A stretch of 64,000 nucleotides of DNA, taken from contig CP092880.1 in the NCBI GenBank assembly GCA_030710605.1, positions 9,662,072-9,726,071 on the forward strand, written 5' to 3'. Positions 55,240 to 64,000 of the stretch are shown in pieces. This DNA is from Cordylochernes scorpioides (Eukaryota; Arthropoda; Arachnida; Pseudoscorpiones; Chernetidae). Made by a program: the position numbers and the translations under genes. The first letter of the stretch is position 1, and every line of letters starts with the position of its first letter. Under the pieces are notes generated by a model. It did not search any database and was not told where the DNA came from. It saw only the letters and a program-made list of their open reading frames with translations.

Positions 55240-55700
55240 AGCATTTAATGTAATCATTTTATCTCATTCAAAGTCCATGCATCACCAGACCAGGTCATGA
55301 ATATTTTCGCAAAGGGTTTCCACGCCACCCAGGAGGTACCTGCTCAGCGCGTTAGCCTTTGTTTATAGTGGCGCTTCGCCTCCGTAGAAGCCCTATTCCA
55401 CTCTTCTGGCACAACCAGAGCATCCAACTCGCTCTCGGCCGAGCTGATGGTCCAGGCCCTGCCAGGAACTGGTCTGCCGATGCTATGGACTCCGTCTCAA
55501 AGATCAAAGAGTCGGGGGAGAGGAAGACAAAGCCTCAATATCTGAGGAAACAAGTAAATTCGGACAGAGTCTCAAAGCAGACCCACCTCCACCTCAATTC
55601 CCAACCGACTGGCCCATTGTTGGACCGTTGGAAACGAAATTTTTATAGCGTCCTAAAAATTCAATATATTAATATTTATATGAAATAAAAAATAATATGT
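55240..55700 (+). other. Unrecognised less AT-rich block with a 109-codon frame
   Basis: The frame 55359-55688 (basic, Ser/Lys/Gln-rich, containing KIKESGERKTKPQYLRKQ) matches no family I know and has no second copy here. It lies inside the Tigger span, so either cargo or an insertion. Confidence 0.3.
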
Positions 55701-56248
55701 ACCTTTTTAAATTATATATTATCTGTTTGAGATATATTTAAAATAATCTCCATCATTTTGAATTAAATATGAAATAGAATTTGGAACAATAAGATTATGA
55801 CTAAATTTTTTATTTCAATAACCTCAAAAATAATAAAAGAAATATTATTCAAACATTTGTTATTTATATAAAATGCTTTGAAGCTTCGAATATGTATATT
55901 TTAAAATATATAAAATGATGAAATGCGGAATTTTTTTTATCAAATTCAGACGTTTGCTCTCTCATTTTGCATTATCAAATATCAGTTGTCTTTCATACTT
56001 CACTATGAATATGCCTTATAGAGGAATACAAGTAAAATTTACCGTCTATTCTCGATTTGAGACTGAGCTATGGGACTCGAAATTTCTGTTCCTAAACACA
56101 GTTAGGTCTTATTGCAGTGATCACCATAATCCTCATATCGCTGATATAAACTGGTCCGCAAAATTAAAGGAACAACATATTTTTTCATTTATCTCAAATT
56201 TTATTGAACATATATCAATGAAATTTTATAGACAAATTTATTATTCCA

Positions 56249-57122
56249 TTATTGATTAGAATACCCGAAATCAAAGAATTCTAACACGTATTTTATGCAA
56301 ATTAGCCGGTCAAGCAATGATCTTCTTGCAGTCAGTGCATAAATATCTTGGATATTGTTGTTAATATGGGGTGTGATCGCCTTTAACTGATAGACAGGTT
56401 CCTTGCCGAAAAATATGGAGTGCTGTGCGACCGCCCAAGAAGATTCCAGCCCAGACCATAAAACCTTGGCTTCTGTAGGGATCCCTTTCAACCATATTCC
56501 AGTAGAGTTGCAGCACAGTAGAACAGTGATTCGTTGCTTCATCCTTTCGACACCACGGCAGTTTTCATCTTTGTGAGCAAGTGTTTGGTCAGGAATGAGC
56601 TGAAAAAAATAATCCTGTTTCGTCTGCATTGTATATGTTGGTTGGGTCATATCTGGAGTTGGCCAGCATACTGTTCAAATTTGTAAGGTGTTCATCAATG
56701 ATAGCTGGAGAAATCGATGCGCCTTCCCCACAGAGCCGTCGTTGCGAAATATGGAATCTCCCTTTAAATCGCTGCAGCCACCCACTGCTGTACGTGAAAT
56801 TTTCTGGTATGTCCAACTGCTCGCCAAGTTTTTTTGCCTTTTATCTTAGGAGGTCATCAGTAATAATAATATTATTGGCACGCTTTTGGGTAAACCAGTT
56901 GAAGAGAGCGTCTCCCAAGTCACTACATTTCCCGACTCTTTGTCTCTTTGAAGAACCAACAGTATAATTTTCCCACTTCTCAGCCTGAGTGAGAATATCA
57001 GGGACAGTTGTTCGTGGAAGTGAGAAACGCTCTCCAATTTCATTCTTCGACATTCTTGCCGACTGGCATATCTCCTTCTTTTCAATGGTGATCGACTCCA
57101 GTTTACACTTTTGGGAACTCAT
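56249..57122 (-). pseudogene. Tigger/pogo transposase, broken
   Basis: From an ATG at 57122: MSSQKCKLESITIEKKEICQ, SARMSKNEIGERFSLPRTTV (Psq-type helix-turn-helix), GDALFNWFTQKRANNIIITD, an in-frame stop at 56841-56843, then KAKKLGEQLDIPENFTYSSG, WLQRFKGRFHISQRRLCGEG (CENP-B-type HTH), NIYNADETGLFF (first catalytic Asp) and, after a frameshift near 56600, QLIPDQTLAHKDENCRGVER and MKQRITVLLCCNSTG. The rest of the DDE domain, including the second Asp block, is missing and unrelated sequence follows. Not functional. Confidence 0.85.
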
Positions 57123-57494
57123 GATACGACAATAAGGTTGTTGTGTTGACGTTACAAAGGATGAAGCGACTGTGTATCTCCCAGGCACAAGCAGGAAAAG
57201 GGTCTGCTGGCTGTTCACACAATCTGTTGTGTCAACAGCAGGCAAAGTACGGTGCCGCTGGCGGAAAAAAAAAGACAGGAAAAGGGAAGTGGGGGATGAG
57301 GGACGTTGTGAGCGGCGCTATAACGAGTGGTTTTTGCTACTTGGGATACTAAAAATCAGCGGCGGAAGGCGAACAGCGAGGGAGTGGCGTTATATCGAGA
57401 AAAATACATTGATGTCGATTGGGACAAAACGAAAAAGCGGCGTAAGGCGAGGGTGGCGTTATATCGAGTGGCGTTATAACGAGTGTAGACTGTA

Positions 57495-57841
57495 TCTATA
57501 TATATATAAATCAATGTTTGTTTGTATGTCCGGTATACAAATTCGCAGTAGTTCACTAATTCAAACCAAAATTTCCATACATAGGTAAAAAAAATACGGG
57601 GAAGACGATAGGCTATTTTAAAAAATATATAAATCAATTATTAAAACTATATATTCAAATTATTCTACTTAGCTCATGAACAGCGCCCTCTATCAAAGAT
57701 TAGATTAAATTATGCTGATGCAAACAAATAGATAATGCTAATAACAAACAATTATAAAAAAAAATCTTATCTAAATATATATCACTCGGGTAGATATGCA
57801 CACGGGTCAATCCCGGGGCGAAGCCCGGGTCACCCGTCTAG
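57495..57841 (+). mobile_element. Helitron H6, second family
   Basis: TCTATATATATATAAATC to hairpin CCCGGGGCGAAGCCCGGG and TCACCCGTCTAG before T. It abuts the TA of the Tigger element's right end exactly. Confidence 0.75.
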
Positions 57842-57921
57842 TTAAATATAAGTAATAGGGGTATAATAATGGGATATATATGATCATGATATAATATTTA
57901 ATAATTACCATTTTTATGGAT

Positions 57922-58640
57922 AACTAGCTGAATGACCCAGGCAACGTCCGAGTTTTACCTAAGTGTGTATATATTTTTAAAATATTTTTATTCAAATACT
58001 ATTGGCGCTGTGGATGTCACTCTTGTGAAATATCCCGTTCCACACTGTACACGTACAGCTCGGACTTACACCACCTTGTAGGCCACTCCGATGTCAGGCT
58101 CTTCTGGCACAATCTTGCAGGATCATCCACACACCCGGAGGAAACTCACCGTTTCTTCCACTCACTGCAGATGTGACCAGCTGTCCTTGTTTTCCCCCAC
58201 ACACCAATCCCTGTCACGCTGTGACCTGGGTCATCCTCCCACAGCTGTATTCCTTGTCCTCGACATATTTCTCTCAGTTACCGCAGTGAGGTGCTGGTTG
58301 TGAGTGAAATAGGGAAATTTGTTAATAACTCTAAGGATATTCAAAAATAGAACCCTGAAAATTTGCTTACAAGTTTTTCCAGATTCAACTCTATATATTC
58401 ACAAGGTGAAAAAACCAAATCCAAATAAATAAATAGTATGTGACGTCTATGTCCTGTCAAAACACGTTTTACATGTACATTAGGTCAGCTGATATTACTT
58501 CCCATCTTCACCGCTAGAGGTGCTGCTTGCGAGCGAAAAGGCAAATTTGCAACGCAATTTGCAAATAACTCGAATAATATTCGGGATAGAGACCTGAAAT
58601 TTTCACTATAAGTTTTTCCAGATTCAACTCTATATACTGT
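57922..58640 (-). mobile_element. Degraded Helitron H7
   Basis: CTAGCTGAATGACCCAGGCA, a decayed hairpin, then ATTCAAATACTATTGGCGC and GTGGATGTCACTCTTGT as in H1. The far end carries TTTTTCCAGATTCAACTCTA twice (about 58375 and 58615). A D fragment lies at 58400-58445. The frame 58091-58303 is not convincing. Confidence 0.5.
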
Positions 58641-58722
58641 TAAAATTTGAGCCAGATTAGTTACATATTGTGGTATAGCCAACAAGCATATATACATACA
58701 GTGACTATATTGCCACGTGGAA

Positions 58723-59050
58723 AATTAGGGAAGACAAACTTCGGGAGGCACAACAATTTATTCAAGGCAAGTACAAACTATGAATTATCAACAAAAGATA
58801 GCAAGGGAAGTTTACAGAGTCGCAAAATATAAATATAAAAAATGGGTTAATAAAATAATACATACTTTGCAGCAATATATATATGATTTGAGGACAAAGA
58901 AAAGATTATATATATAATCATCATTAATATATTGCCAGAGTCATATATGAGACACAATGAATGAACAATACCTTCAAACAATTTGATGTAAATTGGGAGG
59001 TTAAGCCTGTATATTGTCAATTGAGAGTACTGACTGACATTGTCAGTAGC
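58723..59050. mobile_element. Repeat family J, second copy
   Basis: AGGGAAGACAAACTTCGGGA, CAACAATTTATTCAAGGC and GCAAGGGAAGTTTACAGAGT as in 42165-43030. Confidence 0.5.
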
Positions 59051-59104
59051 TAGTTAACAAGGGGGCTGAGAACATATTTTAGCATGGTGTCTGTTCTTGC
59101 AATG

Positions 59105-59325
59105 GCTGTCCAGCAAAACTCTCTGTCCTGAATGGTTGCAAGGTTTTCCCACTATGTACTAAGTGCAATTCTCAGCCTGCAACCCCAAGACATATTATTG
59201 ACACTGTATTGACTCATCCATTGATGAGCTCTACTCTTCCCCGGCAGACACCATCAAAAATCTCAAGCTTTACAAGCTTGATACCTTAGTGTGATTGAGT
59301 GGAGATAAGAAAGAAGAAGAAGACT
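59105..59325 (+). mobile_element. Retroposon B-prime, second copy
   Basis: GGTTTTCCCACTATGTACTA, AAGTGCAATTCTCAGCC and the B-type tail ending AAGAAAGAAGAAGAAGA. Confidence 0.65.
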
Positions 59326-59675
59326 CTCTGTCCTTATAGGAAGATATAGTACAAAAGTTAAATTGTACTGGGATCAGTTGATAAAAGGTATCTGTTGATT
59401 ATGTATTGCAGATCAGGAGGTGCTCTTGTCTCCCAGAAGATGGTTCTACAGCTATTTAAAAAAAGAGACCAACAATGTATTTGAATTTGTCCATATCTTA
59501 TTCATAATCAGATATCATAGCCATTGTATACCATGCCAACTCTGTTCTAAATTGCTTTTTTATAAAACAATAAATTCAACATATGTATCTCTTGGAAAAA
59601 TGTATTAAATAGACTTCAATTATAGAAATATACAATAAATTAAATTTAAGACATTTTATTGTAAATTATTAAATA

Positions 59676-59826
59676 CAGTAGAATCTCCCTATAAGGGACA
59701 CCTAATTGCAGAGCCAAAGTGTTCTTTAGGGAGAAATGTCCTCTTACCGGAAAGTTGCTAAATTGTAAAAATGGTAATGAAAACTGTCCTTTGTGGAGAG
59801 GTGTCTGCTAAAGGGAGGTTTTACTG
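59676..59826 (+). mobile_element. MITE family A, copy A16
   Basis: CAGTAGAATCTCCCTATAAG to GAGGTTTTACTG, TA on both sides. Confidence 0.75.
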
Positions 59827-60029
59827 TATATATATTTCTATTTCACAAGGCACATTTTGTTTTGTATTTGTTTTCTTCACAGACATGATGCCTGTGAAAG
59901 AATTAAAGAACCATTCTAGATACAAAATGGGTGCCTGGTAAAATAGAAAGTAGAAAAGAGGTTTAGAAAAAGAGATGAAGCAGACAAAGAGTCCAGGGCC
60001 TATAAAGTAAGAGCATATACTATGTTTCA

Positions 60030-60148
60030 TACTGCAAGGTAATAAGAGTAAATCCAAATAAATTAGACATTTCAGTAACAACTCTCTGTTACAGAAACGT
60101 CAATTTGTTTGGATTTGGTCTTATCCATAATCCAAATTGTGCCTTACC
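60030..60148. mobile_element. MITE family D, copy near 60.1 kb
   Basis: Shortened hairpin ending ATAATCCAAATTGTGCCTTA. Confidence 0.65.
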
Positions 60149-60177
60149 ATTATGTTTTATACTTTTAAATATCTGTA

Positions 60178-60337
60178 ACTACAAGGTTATAAGACTAAAT
60201 CCAAATAAATTAATAGTATGTGACAATTCAGTAACAGCATTGTTACCATAACCAGACAAAAGACAAAAATTTTTGTGGTATTGGATTTAGTTTTATTACC
60301 TTGTAGTTCTAATTTATACTCTAAATTGTGCCTTATC
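60178..60337. mobile_element. MITE family D, copy near 60.25 kb
   Basis: Ends CTAAATTGTGCCTTATC; follows the previous copy within 30 bases. Confidence 0.6.
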
Positions 60338-60630
60338 TTATTTGTAAATATAGTAATAATGGGGGGGGGGGGGTCTAGTGTGCTTTCAAGGGCAGAGCCC
60401 CTTGCAGGGTGTGAAGTGCTATTTTTTTTCCAACTTTGAATTTGAGAGATTAGAAATATATTTAATTTATATATGTAGTAAAACCTCTTTTATTCAACAT
60501 TTATTCAACCCTTTTAAAAATTCCATATTAAAATATGATTTAACCGACAATAAATCAAACACTTGTGTTGAACTATCTAGTTTGGGCAGAGTAAATGACA
60601 TAGGAATCTCACCTGATGTTGTGGTTCCAG

Positions 60631-60666
60631 GTGCCATGCCTGCTCCCATTACCACAGCACCTGCTG
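60631..60666 (+). CDS. PLSCR: Phospholipid scramblase, 36-nt microexon
   Basis: Acceptor GTGGTTCCAG ends at 60630, donor CTG|GTAGGT at 60667. Read in the phase set by the first exon it gives (G)AMPAPITTAPA(G), a Pro/Ala/Thr linker like those before the CPPGLEYL block of scramblases. Both ends are phase 1, so skipping it would keep the frame. Found by phase and splice-site fit, not by similarity of length. Confidence 0.62.
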
Positions 60667-60708
60667 GTAGGTGTAACCTCTTCCCTCCTATGTGCCTACC
60701 TTCCAGCA

Positions 60709-61405
60709 GGGAGAGAGTCTGTATTATAAACATAGTTACTCTCTCGCCTGAAGATGGTCACATTGGCAGTTGTTGTTGAAAGATGTAAGATTACAATGAT
60801 TAGGGAGATCTGTCTTTCTATTCTCTTTGTACATGATTATTCTGTGTGGTGGCTTGGTCTCAAGTTTGGTTGATTTTATTTCATCTGTCTCACTGATAGG
60901 TACAATTTGGATTATAGACTGGAAACATAGACGGCAACTCCAGCAGGGAGAGAAAAAACATGTTACTCTCTCTCTCCTGAAGATGGTCACATTGACAGCT
61001 GTTGTTGTTAGAAGATGTGAGATTACAATGATTAGGGAGATCTGTCTTTCTATTCTCCTTGTACATGATTGTTCTGTATGGTGGCTTGGACTCAAGTTGG
61101 GTTGATTTTATTTCATTTGTCTCACTGATAGGTACAATTTGGATTGTAGACTGGAAACATGACGGAAACTCCAGCAGGGAGAGAAAAAAACATAGTTACT
61201 CTCTCTCCTGAAGATGGTCACATTGACAGCTGTTGTTGAAAGATGTAAGATTACAATGATTAGGGAGATCTGTCTTTCTATTCTCCTTGAACATGATTGG
61301 TGTGTATCGTGGCTTGGAGTCAAGTTTGGTTGATTTTATTTCATCTGTCTCATTGATAGGTACAATTTGGATTGTAGACTGGAAACATAAACAGCAAGAG
61401 ACCAC
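60709..61405 (+). repeat. Tandem array, three units of about 230 bp
   Basis: GTTACTCTCTC..CCTGAAGATGG starts units at 60735, 60962 and 61195 (spacing 227 and 233). Units contain GATTAGGGAGATCTGTCTTT and GGTACAATTTGGATT, the last shared with the outer end of MITE D. The minus-strand frames are repeat products. Confidence 0.88.
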
Positions 61406-61539
61406 ATAGATAAACTGTTATGTTTCAGTAACAGCATTGTTACTAATATTTTTTTCTAGTCTTATTTGCACAACTGATAACAATACCAACTCTCTAAAAA
61501 CATGCTGTGATTTTTTTCTCATTCATTATTTTATCTGAA

Positions 61540-61690
61540 GAGCTACAAAGTAATAAGAACAAATTGATTGGATTTGGTCTAATTACCTTGTAGTTCTAAT
61601 CTATTGAATTTGGTCTAATTACCTTGTAGTTCTAATCTATTGAATTTGGTCTAATTACCTTGTAGTCTTTATAATGCAAATTTTGCCGTA
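61540..61690 (+). mobile_element. MITE family D, right end with triplicated 39-bp unit
   Basis: TTTGGTCTAATTACCTTGTA occurs three times at 39-bp spacing from 61576. Confidence 0.65.
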
Positions 61691-61696
61691 TCAAAG

Positions 61697-61801
61697 TCAA
61701 AAACAAAGTGTCTCGCGTAGTGGCGGCGCCATCGTAGCCAACCAATAGGAGAGCGCCATTCCAAAGAAAAAGCAAACGGTGACAGTAACTGTATATAGAA
61801 T
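61697..61801 (-). mobile_element. Helitron fragment (5' end only)
   Basis: Minus strand TTCTATATACAGTTACTGTC and the AATGGCGCTCTCCTATTGGT block of H1-H4; no 3' hairpin. Confidence 0.65.
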
Positions 61802-62001
61802 GTATTGTTAACCTTTTATCACTTTATCTATACATTTATAAAATACTTTTTATGCCACGTTACCAGAATTGTTGCACAAGTGCAACCAACCCCACCACCA
61901 ATGAAGGGGGTAACCAATTGAGATTGGCTTTTTAAAGTAGAAATTCTAAATATTTCTACATGTATGTGTACATGGGGAGATTATAACCAACAAATAAAAA
62001 G

Positions 62002-62173
62002 GCATATATTGGATCAAAATATCATTTATTTTACCAATATTTCAGTTGGCTAAACGCCAACCTTTATCAAGGTATTATAACATATTAATGTATGTTATAA
62101 TACCTTGATAAAGGTTGGCGTTCAGCCAACTGAAATATTGGTAAAATAAATGATATTTTGATCCAATATATGC
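62002..62173. mobile_element. Fold-back MITE L
   Basis: Arms of about 82 bp (62002-62085 and about 62091-62173) mirror each other with one or two differences: GCATATATTGGATCAAAATA, CAATATTTCAGTTGGCTAAA and CGCCAACCTTTATCAAGG. Confidence 0.85.
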
Positions 62174-62254
62174 ATTTTTAATTAAATATTTATTTATGGA
62201 TTGCTCTATTTTCAAAGTAACTAACAATGTGTCAACAAGAGCTGTTGTGTGCAG

Positions 62255-62353
62255 GAGGAGACTTCCACCAGCCACTGGTATGCCCTCCCGGCCTGGAGTA
62301 CCTCACCATGGTGGACCAGCTTCTGGTACATCAGAAGGTGGAGCTCTTAGAGG
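62255..62353 (+). CDS. PLSCR: Phospholipid scramblase, exon opening the scramblase domain (gene continues to the right)
   Basis: Encodes (G)[32 protein letters not shown] and one base. CPPGLEYL...DQLLV.QKVELLE is the signature start of the scramblase family, which moves phospholipids between bilayer leaflets in response to calcium. Acceptor GTGTGCAG ends at 62254; donor GAGG|GTAGGT at 62354; phase 1 at both ends. The next exon should start with the VLTGFE-type block; I do not find it before 64000. Confidence 0.93.
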
Positions 62354-62618
62354 GTAGGTTCCCCCCATCTCTACACTTTCATATCTTATTTCTACATCAC
62401 TTCTATTCATACATCAAACTCCGGTTTTCCGGTATAACCCTTCTTCCCTCGACCCATTCCTCCAGTCTTGATCTTAGGATTGAAGTGAAAAGCTTTGATA
62501 CATTGCTAATCAGTGCAATACCTCGGTAGTTGGACATACATCAAACTCAAGAAATCACAAAAAAAAAATCATATAATGCTGCAACTCTTTTATATTCACC
62601 TGATCAAAGGAAGCTTTC

Positions 62619-62918
62619 AGGGGTCGGTGGAAGGATGGTCTAAACCATTGGTTTTCGACCGCTATGACTCGGGTTTGATTCCTGCATTGGGAATTTTTTT
62701 CTGATAAAAAAAAAAAAAAATGCTCCAATGGCCCCCGATTCTTGCAAAAATACAACCCCACCAGTCAGTACAAGTAACCAAACGAGGCTCTGGCACATTT
62801 GTAAGTGCAAAGTCGAACTGCTTTGTGTAGACATGTGGTGCACTTACAGTAAAAGCAGTCACCATCTCCTACCCACCATGATTATCATGGTCTGTGCCAC
62901 CTATACTAGGGAGAATTA
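62619..62918 (+). mobile_element. SINE family S, copy S11
   Basis: GGGGTCGGTGGAAGGATGG, B box GGTTTGATTCC, 15-A run, body and ACTAGGGAGAA tail. Confidence 0.83.
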
Positions 62919-63166
62919 AAAAAAATAATAATAATCTAGACTACTTTAAAATTGATAACATGTTGAGCAGTTTTTATAAACACAAATTTGGAGACTTTGT
63001 CAGTACAGATTCAATGGAACCTCATTATGACAGCAACTAGGTAATGACATTCTGAATTGTCCCAAGTGTGGGATAATTGGTCCCAAGTAATATAACAAGG
63101 TCCAGCTCTATATAGAGAAACTAGGAGCACATATTAGTTCTACTGTGAAACTGTAGAAATAATACT

Positions 63167-63521
63167 CTTCTTCTTCTTTCTTATCTCCACTCAATCATAT
63201 TAGGATATCAAGTTGTGACCCTTGATGGTGTCTGACAACCATCATGACTGGGTGAAGTAGTCTGCCTTTGTCATTAAGACTGGGAGCACTACTCAGTGGC
63301 AGGCCGACTTAGCTCCAAATAAATGGCCGCCTCTCACAACAGACGCCATGTGCAGCCGCTCCTAACATGGAGTACAAACGCTGCTCATCCTGTATCCCTG
63401 GATTAGGAGCCCTTACAGGGTACTATCAGCCGGGCCAGCTGGACCCAGGTTTTTTTAGCGAGCTTTTTACTACTCCCCCTCCTCCTTTTTCATCCGGGAT
63501 TGGGACCGGCAAAGGCGGAGT
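63167..63521 (-). mobile_element. Retroposon B, copy B6, 13-bp target duplication
   Basis: Nearly full length; TAGAAATAATACT at 63154-63166 and 63522-63534. Confidence 0.9.
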
Positions 63522-63599
63522 TAGAAATAATACTTAGGTGTGGATATATAGATGATTGCATTGCTTTCTCACCAATAAATAACAAACATGTTTATTATT

Positions 63600-63884
63600 A
63601 TTATTATCCCTAGCACACGTGGTACAGACCATGATACTCATGCTTTGTAGTTAGCGATTGCTTTTACCGTAAGTGCACCACATGTCTTACCATATAAAAA
63701 GCAGTTCGACTCTTGCACTTACAAATGTGCCAGATCCCTGTTACTTTCACTCGCTGGTAAGGTTGGACTTTTGCAAGATACGGGGGCCATTGGAACATTT
63801 ATAAAAGTACCCAATGCGGGAATCGATCCCGGGTCGTAGCAGGTTGAAAACCAATGGTTTAGACCACCCTTCCATCGACCCCCA
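63600..63884 (-). mobile_element. SINE family S, copy S12
   Basis: Head CCGGGATCGATTCCCGC and TGGTCTAAACC; near-match target repeats ATAACAAACATGT (left) and ATAACAAACGTGT (right). Confidence 0.82.
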
Positions 63885-64000
63885 TAACAAACGTGTAATA
63901 TGCAATACATGCATTAAAATATAATATTCTATCTATAGTTGAAAGGCAAAGTACTTTGCACTGCTTTTATTAAAGAGAGTAGAAACAAAATGTAGACCAT

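Larger units (their letters stand above)
53259..57492 (-). mobile_element. Pogo/Tigger-type DNA transposon, full-span but broken
   Basis: Ends CAGTCTACTCTCGTTATAAC and the complement of CAGTCTACACTCGTTATAAC, TA on both sides (53257-53258, 57493-57494), 4234 bp. Transposase remnants lie on the minus strand near the right end. Family F (53735-54345) and M/F pieces (54480-55090) are nested inside. Confidence 0.85.
50920..60630 (+). other. PLSCR-like gene, first coding intron (9.7 kb)
   Basis: GT at 50920 and AG at 60629-60630. Holds the palindrome, MITE A15, the Tigger element with nested F and M copies, two Helitrons, family J, B-prime, MITE A16 and D copies. 52760-53258 and 59330-59670 hold nothing else recognisable. 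Further small exons cannot be excluded. Confidence 0.6.

Noticed and set aside
58091..58303. 70-codon Ser/Thr/Cys-rich frame
   Set aside because: Inside degraded Helitron H7; no second copy or domain.
59215..59240. TTGATGAGCTCT as a possible hammerhead core
   Set aside because: No GAAA or closing stem within reach; it is part of B-prime.
60378..60779. 133-codon frame on the plus strand
   Set aside because: Only the 36 nt at 60631-60666, in that frame, fit the scramblase; the rest is intron and array sequence without domain.

Overview
The window is animal nuclear DNA: two spliced host genes sit in AT-rich sequence crowded with eukaryotic transposons (tRNA-derived SINEs, LINE remnants, mariner, pogo/Tigger, hAT, Helitrons, fold-back MITEs). 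An invertebrate is likely, but I cannot place the species. There are no operons, CRISPR arrays or bacterial signals.

Host genes. At the left edge (about 20-5873, +) lie the last five exons of a PA-TM-RING E3 ubiquitin ligase of the RNF13/RNF167 (Godzilla) type: end of the luminal PA domain, transmembrane helix, cytosolic linker, RING-H2 finger and acidic/serine tail with a TPLL motif. All exon phases join and a poly(A) signal follows. At the right (50583-62353, +, running off the window) lie the first coding exons of a phospholipid scramblase: a Pro/Tyr/Gly-rich N-terminal exon, a 36-nt microexon and the exon opening the conserved scramblase domain. All junctions are phase 1. The first intron is 9.7 kb and filled with transposons.

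Between and inside the genes. An intact 1.3-kb mariner-like element (7553-8855, DD37D); a GC-rich, frame-broken L1/Tx1-like LINE (about 14.1-16.5 kb) and three smaller LINE remnants; a broken Tigger element (53259-57492) and a smaller pogo-like one (33617-35054); a decayed transposon-type gene (27048-28482); seven Helitron copies or fragments; two hAT elements in one SINE; a 1.3-kb near-perfect palindrome (51.2-52.55 kb); and many copies of SINE S, retroposon B and MITE families A, C, D, E, F, G, J and M. Target-site duplications and insertions within insertions let much of the order of events be read directly.

Most notable: two sequences that satisfy the type I hammerhead self-cleaving ribozyme model, in two different fold-back families. 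One is at 19740-19794 (+), with stems I, II and III, the complete core and a GUC cleavage triplet, in the loop of a 121-bp inverted repeat (family M). The other is a 39-nt version at 12235-12273 (-) in family E. A second E copy near 29.5 kb shows a compensatory base-pair change in stem I and is split by a B retroposon. Degenerate relatives of the motif recur in several other fold-back families, suggesting that this genome carries, or carried, ribozyme-bearing non-coding mobile elements.
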